The notes beneath the pieces were generated by a model that was not told where the DNA came from, made no database searches, and was given only the letters and a program-made list of their open reading frames with translations. A stretch of DNA of 64,000 nucleotides from Closterium sp. NIES-65 (Eukaryota > Streptophyta > Zygnematophyceae > Desmidiales > Closteriaceae), in the NCBI GenBank assembly GCA_948144175.1, contig CANXME010000298.1, positions 506,001 to 570,000 of the forward strand, written 5' to 3'. Below are positions 13,901 to 24,353 of this stretch, one piece after another (positions within the stretch are counted from its first letter, which is position 1; each line of letters starts with the position of its first letter). A program made the position numbers and the translations under genes.

Positions 13901-16900
13901 GGACCTGGTACCAAGAAGAGCGGGGGCGGGGGGAAGGACGGAGTGCGGTAGGGGAAGAGGCGGTAGTAGGGTACCGACTCGTCGAACGTGACGTCCTGGG
14001 AGGACAGAACACGTCGAGAGGTGGGGTGGTAAAACTGCCACCCAGGGGCGTCGGGGGGGAACCCGAGGAAGACGCAGGGAGAAGCACGAGGGGACAGCTT
14101 GTCCGCAGACAGGTCGCGAACAAACGCCCGAGATCCCCAGACCCGGAACGCCGACGCATCGCCAACCTTCCCCGTCCACAACAGAGCTGGGGAGGTCTCC
14201 GGTCTAGAGACCCTGGGGTGGAGGTTGATCTGGTGCGCAGCGTACCTGACCGCAAACGGCCACAGAAAATGGGGAGCAGCCGCATGCATCATGGACGTAC
14301 GAGCGACGTCCATGACCATGCCAATGCGGCGCTCAGCGATCCCATTCTGCTGTGGTGAGTCCGGAAGCGTGAAGGTCTGACGGATGCCTCGCACACGACA
14401 GTAGGTACTCAGGAGGGCCGAGGAGAACTCTCCGCCTCTGTCCGAGTGCAGACGCAAGACAGGGAAGTCAGAGCCAAAGCTTCTCCGAAGCTGAAGACGA
14501 GCTGCGCGGATCCAGTCGATCAACACCTGAGTGACCTCACCCTTGCTGCGCAAGGGGAAGACTGTGGTGTAACGCGAGTAGTCGTCAACCACTAGCAGGA
14601 AGTAGCGCTCCTGACCCTGTCCACGGACGCGGGCTGGGCCCCACACGTCCATGTGAAGCGTGTGCAACGGGGCCTCTGTCGGAGGAAACTGGGAGGAGTG
14701 AGGGGCAGCACGCTGGCGCCCCTCGACACAGGGGACACAGGCAGGGCCAGGGCCCGGAGGAAGGGGAGGGAGGGACCGGGGAAGACCAGACACAAGGACC
14801 CGCGAGGCCATGCCTCTGAGCCGAAGCAGAGAGGGGTGGCCAAGGCGGTGGTGCCAGAGGAGGGTCTCGTGAGACAGACGACGACACGAACAAGGGGCAG
14901 ACTCAGGACCAGACCTGGACGCTGCAGCAAACACCTGACCAGACGAAGGGGCCCTACCAGACGCAGTACCTGGAGGAGAAGCAGTGGTCAGTGTGTACAG
15001 GCTCGATCCCGGCCGACGTGTAAACGTAGCCAGGTGGCGACCTGTATCCGCCTCCGTACAGTGGGTCACCCGCTGACGAGCAGGGGTGAACTGGTGGACA
15101 CCTGCATCCTGGAGGTCAGCACCACTCACCAAGTTCGTCGAGAACGAGGGGAGGTAGAGACCAGTCAGGGTGCCAGAGGGGGCCGCCGGACACGGGAGGA
15201 CAGTGGAGAAGCGAGACAGGACAGGCCCCCCAGAGGGGTCCGCCAGGGACACCGCAACAGGCCGACTCAGCGGCGTGAGAGTGGTGCGGTCCCTAAAGAA
15301 GGAGCGAGACGCTCCAGAGTCAAGGGTGAAGGTGTGAGAGGCCGAAGCCGACACAGTACCTGAGAGGGCGGACTCACCAGTACCTGAAAGCACAGACGCA
15401 CTGGCACCTAGAGCAGCAGCCTCACTAGTACCTGACGCGGCAGTACCAATGCCCGGGTCGGGCGGGAAACACCGGTAACAGTCATCCTCATCACTACCAG
15501 TCACAGCATACATAGCAGAGAGAATAGCATCAAAATCAAGATCATAAATAGCTACACCAGCCCTAGACAGCTCTCCCCAGCGGGGGATCTCAGCGGCCTC
15601 CGGAAACTGCTGACGCCAGGCGTCGGTCAGGCGGCCAAAGCAGCGACGGGCTGTGTGGGCGCCTCCACACCTCTCCCCTGCACGGTCACCAGTGCGAAGA
15701 ACGTAGGGGCAGGGACCAAGCGCACCACCGCGCTGACGCTGCAAGTACCACTCACGGAGCTGCTGAGGGCCGGGGACGGTGCGAGAGCGCTGCTGCTGCT
15801 GCGGCTGCTGCTGTGGCTGCTGCTGCTGCTGCTGCTGGCGCTGACCACCCCCAGAGCTGCTCCGCTGGGACGAGCCACTCCGACCCCCTCCTCCACCGCC
15901 ACCCCCGCCTCCACCGCCACCCCCGTCGCCACCGCCACCTCCCCCACCAGGACCGTCGCTCCCACCGCTCCCACCGCCTCCTCCGCTACCACCTCCGCCG
16001 CCACCTCCGCCTCCACCGCCGCCACTACTACCTCCACTCCCGCCACCACCCCCCCCGCCACCCCCACTCCCCCCTCCACCCCCACCGCCTCCTCCACCGC
16101 CCCCTCTGGCTCCACCCGCTCCCTTGCCCCCCTTGCCCTTGCCAGTGCGGCGTCTGCCACTGGGGGCAGACGCCGCGCCGACCGACTCAAAACCAACGAG
16201 GTCGGCCGCAGCGGCAGAGGCGACAGAGGGCAGCAGGGGGGAGGGACCACACCCCTCAAAGATGGGGGTGCGAGGGTCACCCCGAGAGGCCCCTACAGCG
16301 ACAATACTCTTCTCAGCCGCTAGCAGGGACTCCTCAAGGAGGTCGACAGTGAGAGTGGTGGGACAGACAGAGAGAAACTGGTCCCTAACGACACGAAGGG
16401 ACTCAGGAAGACGGGTGACGAGAAAGTAGAGAGTGATGTACATGGGAGGAGGGTTCGCAGCGCGGAACTCAGCAGGAAGGGCAGCGCGGTAGCGGGTGTC
16501 ACTAGCGCGGAGGTGGGTAACGAGGTCAGCGACAGTGGGAAAGGAAGCGAGGTCAGGGAAGAGAAACGGTAGCATGAGGCGGCTAAGGGTAGCGGAGGAA
16601 GGGGAGGAGTAGCGCGCAACTACAGCGTCGTACAAGGCCTGAGCGGTCTTGCACTGACTAAAGTGGGCACGCTCAGAGGAAGGGAGGTGGCGACGCACAG
16701 CAAGACGTGCAGCAGCATCGCGGGTCGCCCACTTGGAGCGAACGGCAGAGTCAGCATCAGCAGGCGGGGCAGGGACAGCGCCAGAGACAAAGTCAAAGAG
16801 AGAGACCTCATCTACCGCATCACACAGTAAGTACAGCTGCAGATCCTCGATCCAGACGGCAAAGTCAATGGCCCTCCCCTCAGCGTCAAAAGTGAGAACA

Positions 16901-16935
16901 TTGGGGGTGGCCATAGCAGCAGCTGAAAGTCTCAC
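10987..16935 (-). pseudogene. Gag-Pol region of E2, nearly whole
   Basis: The polyprotein region of E2 reads Gag (MATPNVLTFDAEGR start), a Gly-rich and then Gln-rich linker, an atypical Cys/His knuckle, protease (LDSGAS), integrase, a Gly/Ala/Glu/Pro repeat linker, RT (YVDDLVFA) and RNase H (SCEAEIYAG, KHIALRYF). It matches E3 almost residue for residue. About one break interrupts the frame, so it is treated as a very young fossil copy. Confidence 0.9.
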
Positions 16936-17988
16936 CGGGATGGGAGAGTCGGGTAGGTCAGCAGCAGGCGGCTCGGGCTGCTCGTGCAGTTCAGGCGGCT
17001 CGGGCTGCTCAGGTACCGGGCGGCTCGGCTACTGCGGGGCGGCTCGGCTACTGCGGGGCGGCTCGGCTGCTGCTGGGCGGCTCGGCTGCTGCTGGGCAGC
17101 TCGGCTGCTGCTGGGCGGCTCGGCTGCTGCTGGGCGGCTCGGCTGCTGCTAGGCGGCTCGGCTGCTGCTGGGCGGCTCGGCTGCTGCTGGGCGGCTCGGC
17201 TGCTGTGCAGTGGCGGGGCCGGGACAAGGCCGGCGGTAGGGCCGGCGGTAGGGCCAAGTAGGAGCCGGCGGCGGGCCGAGTAGGAGGCCGACGACGGGCC
17301 GAGTAGGAGGCCGGCGGCGGGGCCGAGTAGGAGCCGGCGGCGGGGCCGTGTAGGAGGCCGGCGGCGGGCCGAGTAGGAGGCCGGCGGCGGGCCGAGTAGG
17401 AGCCGGGGCCGGGCCGAGTAGGAGGCCGGCGGCGGGCCGTGTAGGAGGCCGGCGGCGGAGCCGAGTAGGAGCCGGCGGCGGGGCCGTGTAGGAGGCCGGC
17501 GGCGGGCCGAGTAGGAGGCCGGCGGCGGGCCGTGTAGGAGGCCGGCGGCGGGCCGAGTAGGAGCCGGCGGCGGGGCCGTGTAGGAGGCCGGCGGCGGGCC
17601 GAGTAGGAGGCCGGCGGCGGGCCGTGTAGGAGGCCGGTGGCGGGCCGAGTAGGAGGCCGGCGGCGGGCCGTGTAGGAGGCCGGCGGCGGGGCCGAGAAGG
17701 AGGCCGGCGCGGGGCCGCGTAAGGGGCCGAGTAGGAGCCGGCGGCCCAGGGCCGCGTAAGGGGCCGGCTCGGAGCCGCGTAAGAGGCCGGCGCGGGGCCG
17801 CGTAGGAGCCGGCGGCGCAGGGCCGCGTAAGGGGCCAGCGCGGGGCCGCGTAAGGGGCAGGCGGCGGGGCCGCAGGGGAGAGGGCGACCCGAAGGGTCGC
17901 TAAAACAAAAAAGGGCGCGCCTCGGGGCGCGCTTCGGTGGGCCCAAAAAAAAAAAAAATCGGTCCTGGAGGGACCTAGCTCTATACCA
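16936..17988 (-). repeat. GC-rich tandem-repeat leader of E2
   Basis: Between Gag and the 5' LTR lies a leader made of two repeat blocks. One is GGCGGCTCGGCTGCTGCTG-like (about 16.97-17.21 kb). The other is an irregular GAGTAGGAGCCGGCGGCGG-like array (about 17.27-17.70 kb), followed by GGCCGCGTAAGGGGC units. Proline/alanine-rich open frames on the minus strand here are repeat artefacts. E3 has the first block but a different second block, so the leader evolves fast. Confidence 0.8.
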
Positions 17989-18119
17989 TGTGAAACCATG
18001 AGCAGAGGAATGAATTGACTAAGTCAGAGTTGGGTACAAATACAACCCTAGCAAACTGTACCCCATATGTGCTACCCCACTATGGCCTACAAACATGCAT
18101 CAGCTATAATAATCTGACA
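17989..18119 (-). repeat. 5' LTR of E2
   Basis: The LTR is 131 bp and matches 10652-10782 with about one difference. It is preceded on the plus strand by CTCTATACCA, the primer-binding-site side. Confidence 0.93.
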
Positions 18120-18124
18120 AATAC

Positions 18125-18200
18125 AACCCTAGCAAACTGTACCCCATATGTGCTACCCCACTATGGCCTACAAACATGCATCAGCTATAATAATCTGACA
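18125..18200 (-). repeat. 3' LTR of E3, right portion
   Basis: These are the remaining 76 bp of the E3 left LTR after interruption by E2. The first 54 bp are at 10598-10651. Together they equal 130 bp, matching 25358-25487. Confidence 0.93.
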
Positions 18201-18404
18201 CACCCCCATAGGCAAAGTGGGGGAGAACAAGGGGTCACAAGACCAGTCAAGCAAAGCAAAGCAAGCTCAGGGTGGATCACAAAGTCACCACACAGTCCGA
18301 GCACAAGAGCAAGGCCAGAGGCCAGTTCACATGCAGGAGTACAGACATATATATAAAACTAGACAAGCAAGAGCAGGTATATATATGTCAAAGTACAAGT
18401 AAAG

Positions 18405-21400
18405 TCAAGAAGAGAGCAAGTGAGGCAAGACAGGTACAAGACCCAGCTGGGTACAAAAGCGCTGATGGTCGCAAGGCGCAAGTGCCTTGGTGAACACATC
18501 AGCAGTGTTGGCCTCAGAGGCCACGTAAGCAAGTCGCAACTGACCACGCTGCTGCAGCTCACGAGCAAGGAAGTAGCGGAGAGCAATGTGCTTCGTTCTG
18601 TGCTCCAAGCGCTGCTCTCGACACAAGGCCAACATGGCCTTGTTGTCTACGTACAGCACTGGAGGAGAACGAGGCAGCTCTCCAAGGTCAGTCAGCAGGT
18701 AGGTGAGCCAGCGAAGCTCCTGTGCAGCCATGGCCCCGGCGTAGATCTCAGCCTCACAACTGGAGCCGAGAACCGAAGACGAGCGAGTAGACCGCCACGA
18801 GACAGAGCCGGAACCAAGGCTGAAGGTGTAACCCTGTGACGACCGCTGCGTAGCCTGGTCGTCAGCCCAAGAAGCGTCTGCGTGCCCAGTAAGGACCACT
18901 GGACTCCGCCCTCCAAGCACTAGCCCCATGCCCGACGTACTGCACAGGTAGCGCAATACCCTCTTCGCTGCAGCCATGTGCTCTGGTCGGTGTCTCCCAG
19001 GAGCAACATAGCGTGCAAGGATGCTCAGAGGGTATGCAAGGTCAGGTCGTGTGCAGGTCATCAGGTACATGAGGCAGCCAACAAGCTCTGCATACGGACC
19101 ACTCGACTCTACGGACTCATCCGAAGGCAGAGCTGAGAGTGAGTGGCGAGTAGGCAGAGGAGTGGCCTGAGGCGAGGAGTACGTGAAGCCGAAGCGCTGA
19201 AGGACCTGCTGCACCATGTGTGACTGAGTCAGGGTAATGGTGCGGCGTGCTCTGTCCCGAGTGATCTGCAAGCCAAGGTAGCTGCGCAGTTCACCCAGGT
19301 CTGTGCACGTGTGTCTCTTCAGCAGCTCGGACTTCACGTAGGCGAGTCCAGCAGTGTCCGCTGTGGCAAAGACCAAGTCGTCGACGTACACGAGGATGTA
19401 GAACGGCGGCAGGGAAGTGTCGGTGCGAAGGAACAGCGACGGGTCAGCAGTAGAAGGAGCAAACCCAAGAGCCGCAAGCGTAGTCCTCAGTGTGTCGTGC
19501 CACTCACGCGGTGCCTGGCGGAGACCGTAGACTGGCCGTCGGAGGCTCCACTGGGTGCTAGGAGGGAAAGTCCCAGTGAAGCCAGGCGGACGGCGCAGCC
19601 AGATCTCCTCGTGCAGGCTACCCTGCAGGAACGCAGTGCTGAAGTCGAGAGAGTGAAGCTCGTAGTGGCGCTGAGCGGCAATGTGCAGCAGCACCCGAAG
19701 AGTGGTCATCTTCGGGGTGGGAGAGAAGGTCTGAAAGTAGTCAACTCCCTGCCGCTGACTGAAGCCACGAGCCACGTAACGCGCCTTGAAGACAGGCGGC
19801 GAGCCCGGCGGCCGCTTCACCCTGAAGATCCACATGCCACTGACGATGTTCGCCCCAGGAGGGGGAACCGCGTCAACGTAGGTGCCTGTGGACTTCCAGG
19901 AAGCCATCTCTGCATCCATAGCTGCCTGCCACTGAGAGGAGTAGGGACCCTCTACGGCCTCCGCGTAAGAACGCGGAGTCGGGATGTCTAGTGCATCCGG
20001 GTCTCCCTCAGGGGCTAGCAGTACAGACGCGAGACGAGGTGAAGCAGCGGCTAGACACTGGAACTCCTCCTGCCTGTCCTCTAGGACGTCCGTGCCAAGG
20101 GCACACTCACCCCCGACGGACGGAGGACAGGCGGACTCAGACTCAGCGACAAGACGAGCAGCGTAGTCTAGACGACAGCGCGCAGCAAAGTCGACAAGCT
20201 CAGTGACAAGGGCAGACGCAGCAGACGACTCGAAGGAAGGGTCAGTGACAGCAGTAGCAAGGAGACGCGTGACAGTAGGACTGGCAGCACGAAGAGAGTC
20301 CGACTCCGGGTCGGCAAGAGCAGGAAGAGAGGAAGCAGGAGGAGAAGGCAAAGGGGCACGCAGAGGAGCAGTGGACGGACGCAGTGACATCCGGTGCGTG
20401 CCAGGGACAGGAGGAGGACGCTGACGCGACCCGCGACCACTAGCGCGCTCAGTACGAACAGGCGACGCAGGACGAGACGCAGGCTCACGACGCTCAGTAA
20501 GGCCTCCAGTCGGACCAGCGTAGGGAGAAGGAGCAGGCAAAGGGGAGGCAGGCTGTAGCTGTGGCTGTGACCGGACAGGCTGCGGACCCTCTAAGGGAGG
20601 AGGAGGAGGAGCAAGACCAAGAACCTGCTCCAGGAGCGGAACGAAGTACGGTCGAGACCGCGCGGCGACGCCAGAAACAGCAGGAACAGAACCAGTAGCT
20701 CCGGCCGGAGCACCCACTCCAGCAGCACCTCCAGCAGAACCACCAGAAGCCCCAGAACCTCCAGCAGCAGCACCAGGAGCACCGTCAGTCGGACCACCAA
20801 CCGCAGGCTCAGCGCCAACGTCCTCAGCAGGACCAGCTCCAGGAGAACCCTCAGACCCAGCAGCTCCAGCACCCACAGGACGAGCACCGCCAGGTCGCGT
20901 GGCAGCAGCGCCCTCCGCAGCCGAAGAACCACCAGCACCAGCGGCACGCCTCCAGCGCCGGGCAAACCACTCACGCAGCTCCTGTGGAGAGAGCGGCTCC
21001 CGGCGAGACGAAGCACCCCCAGGCACAGCACCTCCAGGCTCGGCACCTCCAGGCTCAGCACCCCCAGGCTCAGCACCCCCAGGCTCAGTACCCCCAGACA
21101 CAGCACCCCCAGGCACAGCACCCCCAGGCCCAGCACCCCCAGACTCCGCACCCCCAGGCTCAGCACCCCCAGGCTCAGCACCCCTAGACTCCGCACCCCC
21201 AGGCTCAGCTCCCGCAGCAGCACCGGAGTCACCAGTGACCTCGACAGGCTCGACCGCGTCTACCTGAGACACACCTGAAGGGGCAGGACCCTGAGGGGGG
21301 AGGGGGACTACTGGGGGGGGACCTGGTACCAAGAAGAGCGGGGGTGGGGGGAGGGACGGAGTGCGGTAGGGGAAGAGGCGGTAGTAGGGTACCGACTCGT

Positions 21401-24353
21401 CGAACGTGACGTCCTGGGAGGACAGAACACGTCGAGAGGTGGGGTGGTAAAACTGCCACCCAGGGGCGTCGGGGGGGAACCCGAGGAAGACGCAGGGAGA
21501 AGCACGAGGGGACAGCTTGTCCGCAGACAGGTCGCGAACAAACGCCCGAGATCCCCAGACCCGGAACGCCGACGCATCGCCAACCTTCCCCGTCCACAAC
21601 AGAGCTGGGGAGGTCTCCGGTCGAGAGACCCTGGGGTGGAGGTTGATCTGGTGCGCAGCGTACCTGACCGCAAACGGCCACAGAAAATGGGGAGCAGCCG
21701 CATGCATCATGGACGTACGAGCGACGTCCATGACCATGCCAATGCGGCGCTCAGCGATCCCATTCTGCTGTGGTGAGTCCGGAAGCGTGAAGGTCTGACG
21801 GATGCCTCGCACACGACAGTAGGCACTCAGGAGGGCAGAGGAGAACTCTCCGCCTCTGTCCGAGTGCAGACGCAAGACAGGGAAGTCAGAGCCAAAGCTT
21901 CTCCGAAGCTGAAGACGAGCTGCGCGGATCCAGTCGATCAACACCTGAGTGACCTCACCCTTGCTGCGCAAGGGGAAGACTGTGGTGTAACGCGAGTAGT
22001 CGTCAACCACCAGCAGGAAGTAGCGCTCCTGACCCTGTCCACGGACGCGGGCTGGGCCCCACACGTCCATGTGAAGCGTCTGCAACGGGGCCTCTGTCGG
22101 AGGAAACTGGGAGGAGTGAGGGGCAGCACGCTGGCGCCCCTCGACACAGGGGACACAGGCAGGGCCAGGGCCCGGAGGAAGGGGAGGGAGGGACCGGGGA
22201 AGACCAGACACAAGGACCCGCGAGGCCATGCCTCTGAGCCGAAGCAGAGAGGGGTGGCCAAGGCGGTGGTGCCAGAGGAGGGTCTCGTGAGACAGACGAC
22301 GACACGAACAAGGGGCAGACTCAGGACCAGACCTGGACGCTGCAGCAAACACCTGACCAGACGAAGGGGCCCTACCAGACGCAGTACCTGGAGGAGAAGC
22401 AGTGGTCAGTGTGTACAGGCTCGACCCCGGCCGACGTGTAAACGTAGCCAGGTGGCGACCTGTATCCGCCTCCGTACAGTGGGTCACCCGCTGACGAGCA
22501 GGGGTGAACTGGTGGACACCTGCATCCTGGAGGTCAGCACCACTCACCAAGTTCGTCGAGAACGAGGGGAGGTAGAGACCAGTCAGGGTGCCAGAGGGGG
22601 CCGCCGGACACGGGAGGACAGTGGAGAAGCGAGACAGGACAGGCCCCCCAGAGGGGTCCGCCAGGGACACCGCAACAGGCCGACTCAGCGGCGTGAGAGT
22701 GGTGCGGTCCCTAAAGAAGGAGCGAGACGCTCCAGAGTCAAGGGTGAAGGTGTGAGAGGCCGAAGCCGACACAGTACCTGAGAGGGCGGACTCACCAGTA
22801 CCTGAAAGCACAGACGCACTGGCACCTAGAGCAGCAGCCTCACTAGTACCTGACGCGGCAGTACCAATGCCCGGGTCGGGCGGGAAACACCGGTAACAGT
22901 CATCCTCATCACTACCAGTCACAGCATACATAGCAGAGAGAATAGCATCAAAATCAAGATCATAAATAGCTACACCAGCCCTAGACAGCTCTCCCCAGTG
23001 GGGGATCTCAGCGGCCTCCGGAAACTGCTGACGCCAGGCGTCGGTCAGGCGGCCAAAGCAGCGACGGGCTGTGTGGGCGCCTCCACACCTCTCCCCTGCA
23101 CGGTCACCAGTGCGAAGAACGTAGGGGCAGGGACCAAGCGCACCACCGCGCTGACGCTGCAAGTACCACTCACGGAGCTGCTGAGGGCCGGGGACGGTGC
23201 GAGAGCGCTGCTGCTGCTGCGGCTGCTGCTGCGGCTGCTGCTGCTGCTGCTGCTGGCGCTGACCACCCCCAGAGCTGCTCCGCTGGGACGAGCCACTCCG
23301 ACCCCCTCCTCCACCGCCACCCCCGCCTCCACCGCCACCCCCGTCGCCACCGCCACCTCCCCCACCAGGACCGTCGCTCCCACCGCTCCCACCGCCTCCT
23401 CCGCTACCACCTCCGCCGCCACCTCCGCCTCCACCGCCGCCACTACTACCTCCACTCCCGCCACCACCCCCCCCGCCACCCCCACTCCCCCCTCCACCCC
23501 CACCGCCTCCTCCACCGCCCCCTCTGGCTCCACCCGCTCCCTTGCCCCCCTTGCCCTTGCCAGTGCGGCGTCTGCCACTGGGGGCAGACGCCGCGCCGAC
23601 CGACTCAAAACCAACGAGGTCGGCCGCAGCGGCAGAGGCGACAGAGGGCAGCAGGGGGGAGGGACCACACCCCTCAAAGATGGGGGTGCGAGGGTCACCC
23701 CGAGAGGCCCCTACAGCGACAATACTCTTCTCAGCCGCTAGCAGGGACTCCTCAAGGAGGTCGACAGTGAGAGTGGTGGGACAGACAGAGAGAAACTGGT
23801 CCCTAACGACACGAAGGGACTCAGGGAGACGGGTGACGAGAAAGTAGAGAGTGATGTACATGGGAGGAGGGTTCGCAGCGCGGAACTCAGCAGGAAGGGC
23901 AGCGCGGTAGCGGGTGTCACTAGCGCGGAGGTGGGTAACGAGATCAGCGACAGTGGGAAAGGAAGCGAGGTCAGGGAAGAGAAACGGTAGCATGAGGCGG
24001 CTAAGGGTAGCGGAGGAAGGGGAGGAGTAGCGCGCAACTACAGCGTCGTACAAGGCCTGAGCGGTCTTGCACTGACTAAAGTGGGCACGCTCAGAGGAAG
24101 GGAGGTGGCGACGCACAGCAAGACGTGCAGCAGCATCGCGGGTCGCCCACTTGGAGCGAACGGCAGAGTCAGCATCAGCAGGCGGGGCAGGGACAGCGCC
24201 AGAGACAAAGTCAAAGAGAGAGGCCTCATCTACCGCATCACACAGTAAGTACAGCTGCAGGTCCTCGATCCAGACGGCAAAGTCAATGGCCCTCCCCTCA
24301 GCGTCAAAAGTGAGAACATTGGGGGTGGCCATGGCAGCAGCTGAAAGTCTCAC
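18405..24353 (-). CDS. Gag-Pol polyprotein of copia E3 (1982 aa, uninterrupted)
   Basis: The polyprotein encodes capsid and all enzymes of a Ty1/copia element in one frame. By residue: Gag N-terminal region 1-220, polyglycine linker about 265-355, Gln-rich patch about 365-385, a Cys/His knuckle about 405-430 spaced C-X13-C-X3-H-X4-C instead of the usual C-X2-C-X4-H-X4-C, protease LDSGASRSFF about 538, pre-integrase HHRLGHPS about 697, and integrase core about 760-930 (LHMDVWGPARV, LHSDRGGEF, QQNGIAERRIG). Then come a repetitive AEPGG linker, RT about 1480-1720 (YVDDLVFA about 1656) and RNase H to the end (SCEAEIYAG about 1866, KHIALRYFLARE about 1920). The frame looks whole. A second in-frame Met (MATPNV) seven codons in may be the true start. 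Whether it is expressed cannot be seen. Confidence 0.95.
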   Translation of the reverse strand: MRLSAAAMATPNVLTFDAEGRAIDFAVWIEDLQLYLLCDAVDEASLFDFVSGAVPAPPADADSAVRSKWATRDAAARLAVRRHLPSSERAHFSQCKTAQALYDAVVARYSSPSSATLSRLMLPFLFPDLASFPTVADLVTHLRASDTRYRAALPAEFRAANPPPMYITLYFLVTRLPESLRVVRDQFLSVCPTTLTVDLLEESLLAAEKSIVAVGASRGDPRTPIFEGCGPSPLLPSVASAAAADLVGFESVGAASAPSGRRRTGKGKGGKGAGGARGGGGGGGGGGGGSGGGGGGGGGSGGSSGGGGGGGGGGGGSGGGGGSGGSDGPGGGGGGGDGGGGGGGGGGGGGGRSGSSQRSSSGGGQRQQQQQQQPQQQPQQQQRSRTVPGPQQLREWYLQRQRGGALGPCPYVLRTGDRAGERCGGAHTARRCFGRLTDAWRQQFPEAAEIPHWGELSRAGVAIYDLDFDAILSAMYAVTGSDEDDCYRCFPPDPGIGTAASGTSEAAALGASASVLSGTGESALSGTVSASASHTFTLDSGASRSFFRDRTTLTPLSRPVAVSLADPSGGPVLSRFSTVLPCPAAPSGTLTGLYLPSFSTNLVSGADLQDAGVHQFTPARQRVTHCTEADTGRHLATFTRRPGSSLYTLTTASPPGTASGRAPSSGQVFAAASRSGPESAPCSCRRLSHETLLWHHRLGHPSLLRLRGMASRVLVSGLPRSLPPLPPGPGPACVPCVEGRQRAAPHSSQFPPTEAPLQTLHMDVWGPARVRGQGQERYFLLVVDDYSRYTTVFPLRSKGEVTQVLIDWIRAARLQLRRSFGSDFPVLRLHSDRGGEFSSALLSAYCRVRGIRQTFTLPDSPQQNGIAERRIGMVMDVARTSMMHAAAPHFLWPFAVRYAAHQINLHPRVSRPETSPALLWTGKVGDASAFRVWGSRAFVRDLSADKLSPRASPCVFLGFPPDAPGWQFYHPTSRRVLSSQDVTFDESVPYYRLFPYRTPSLPPPPLFLVPGPPPVVPLPPQGPAPSGVSQVDAVEPVEVTGDSGAAAGAEPGGAESRGAEPGGAEPGGAESGGAGPGGAVPGGAVSGGTEPGGAEPGGAEPGGAEPGGAVPGGASSRREPLSPQELREWFARRWRRAAGAGGSSAAEGAAATRPGGARPVGAGAAGSEGSPGAGPAEDVGAEPAVGGPTDGAPGAAAGGSGASGGSAGGAAGVGAPAGATGSVPAVSGVAARSRPYFVPLLEQVLGLAPPPPPLEGPQPVRSQPQLQPASPLPAPSPYAGPTGGLTERREPASRPASPVRTERASGRGSRQRPPPVPGTHRMSLRPSTAPLRAPLPSPPASSLPALADPESDSLRAASPTVTRLLATAVTDPSFESSAASALVTELVDFAARCRLDYAARLVAESESACPPSVGGECALGTDVLEDRQEEFQCLAAASPRLASVLLAPEGDPDALDIPTPRSYAEAVEGPYSSQWQAAMDAEMASWKSTGTYVDAVPPPGANIVSGMWIFRVKRPPGSPPVFKARYVARGFSQRQGVDYFQTFSPTPKMTTLRVLLHIAAQRHYELHSLDFSTAFLQGSLHEEIWLRRPPGFTGTFPPSTQWSLRRPVYGLRQAPREWHDTLRTTLAALGFAPSTADPSLFLRTDTSLPPFYILVYVDDLVFATADTAGLAYVKSELLKRHTCTDLGELRSYLGLQITRDRARRTITLTQSHMVQQVLQRFGFTYSSPQATPLPTRHSLSALPSDESVESSGPYAELVGCLMYLMTCTRPDLAYPLSILARYVAPGRHRPEHMAAAKRVLRYLCSTSGMGLVLGGRSPVVLTGHADASWADDQATQRSSQGYTFSLGSGSVSWRSTRSSSVLGSSCEAEIYAGAMAAQELRWLTYLLTDLGELPRSPPVLYVDNKAMLALCREQRLEHRTKHIALRYFLARELQQRGQLRLAYVASEANTADVFTKALAPCDHQRFCTQLGLVPVLPHLLSS

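Larger units (their letters stand above)
10652..18119 (-). mobile_element. Ty1/copia retrotransposon E2, nested in the LTR of E3
   Basis: E2 has LTRs at 10652-10782 and 17989-18119 (131 bp each, about one difference). It has a 5-bp target duplication AATAC at 10647-10651 and 18120-18124 that lies inside the left LTR of E3. Its coding region is nearly identical to that of E3, so both belong to one young family. E2 looks nearly whole, with about one break in the coding region. Since it interrupts E3, it is the younger of the two insertions. Confidence 0.95.

Noticed and set aside
15830-16120. Polyglycine, proline- or threonine-rich open frames suggesting collagen-like or antifreeze proteins
   Set aside because: They are the Gly-rich Gag linker of copia E2 and its antisense frames. 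The same occurs at 5.2-5.5 kb (E1) and 23.25-23.53 kb (E3).
16932-17999. Open frame of 355 codons rich in Arg/Pro/Ala
   Set aside because: It crosses the GC-rich leader repeats and the 5' LTR of E2, has no family signature, and is not kept in the E3 leader.
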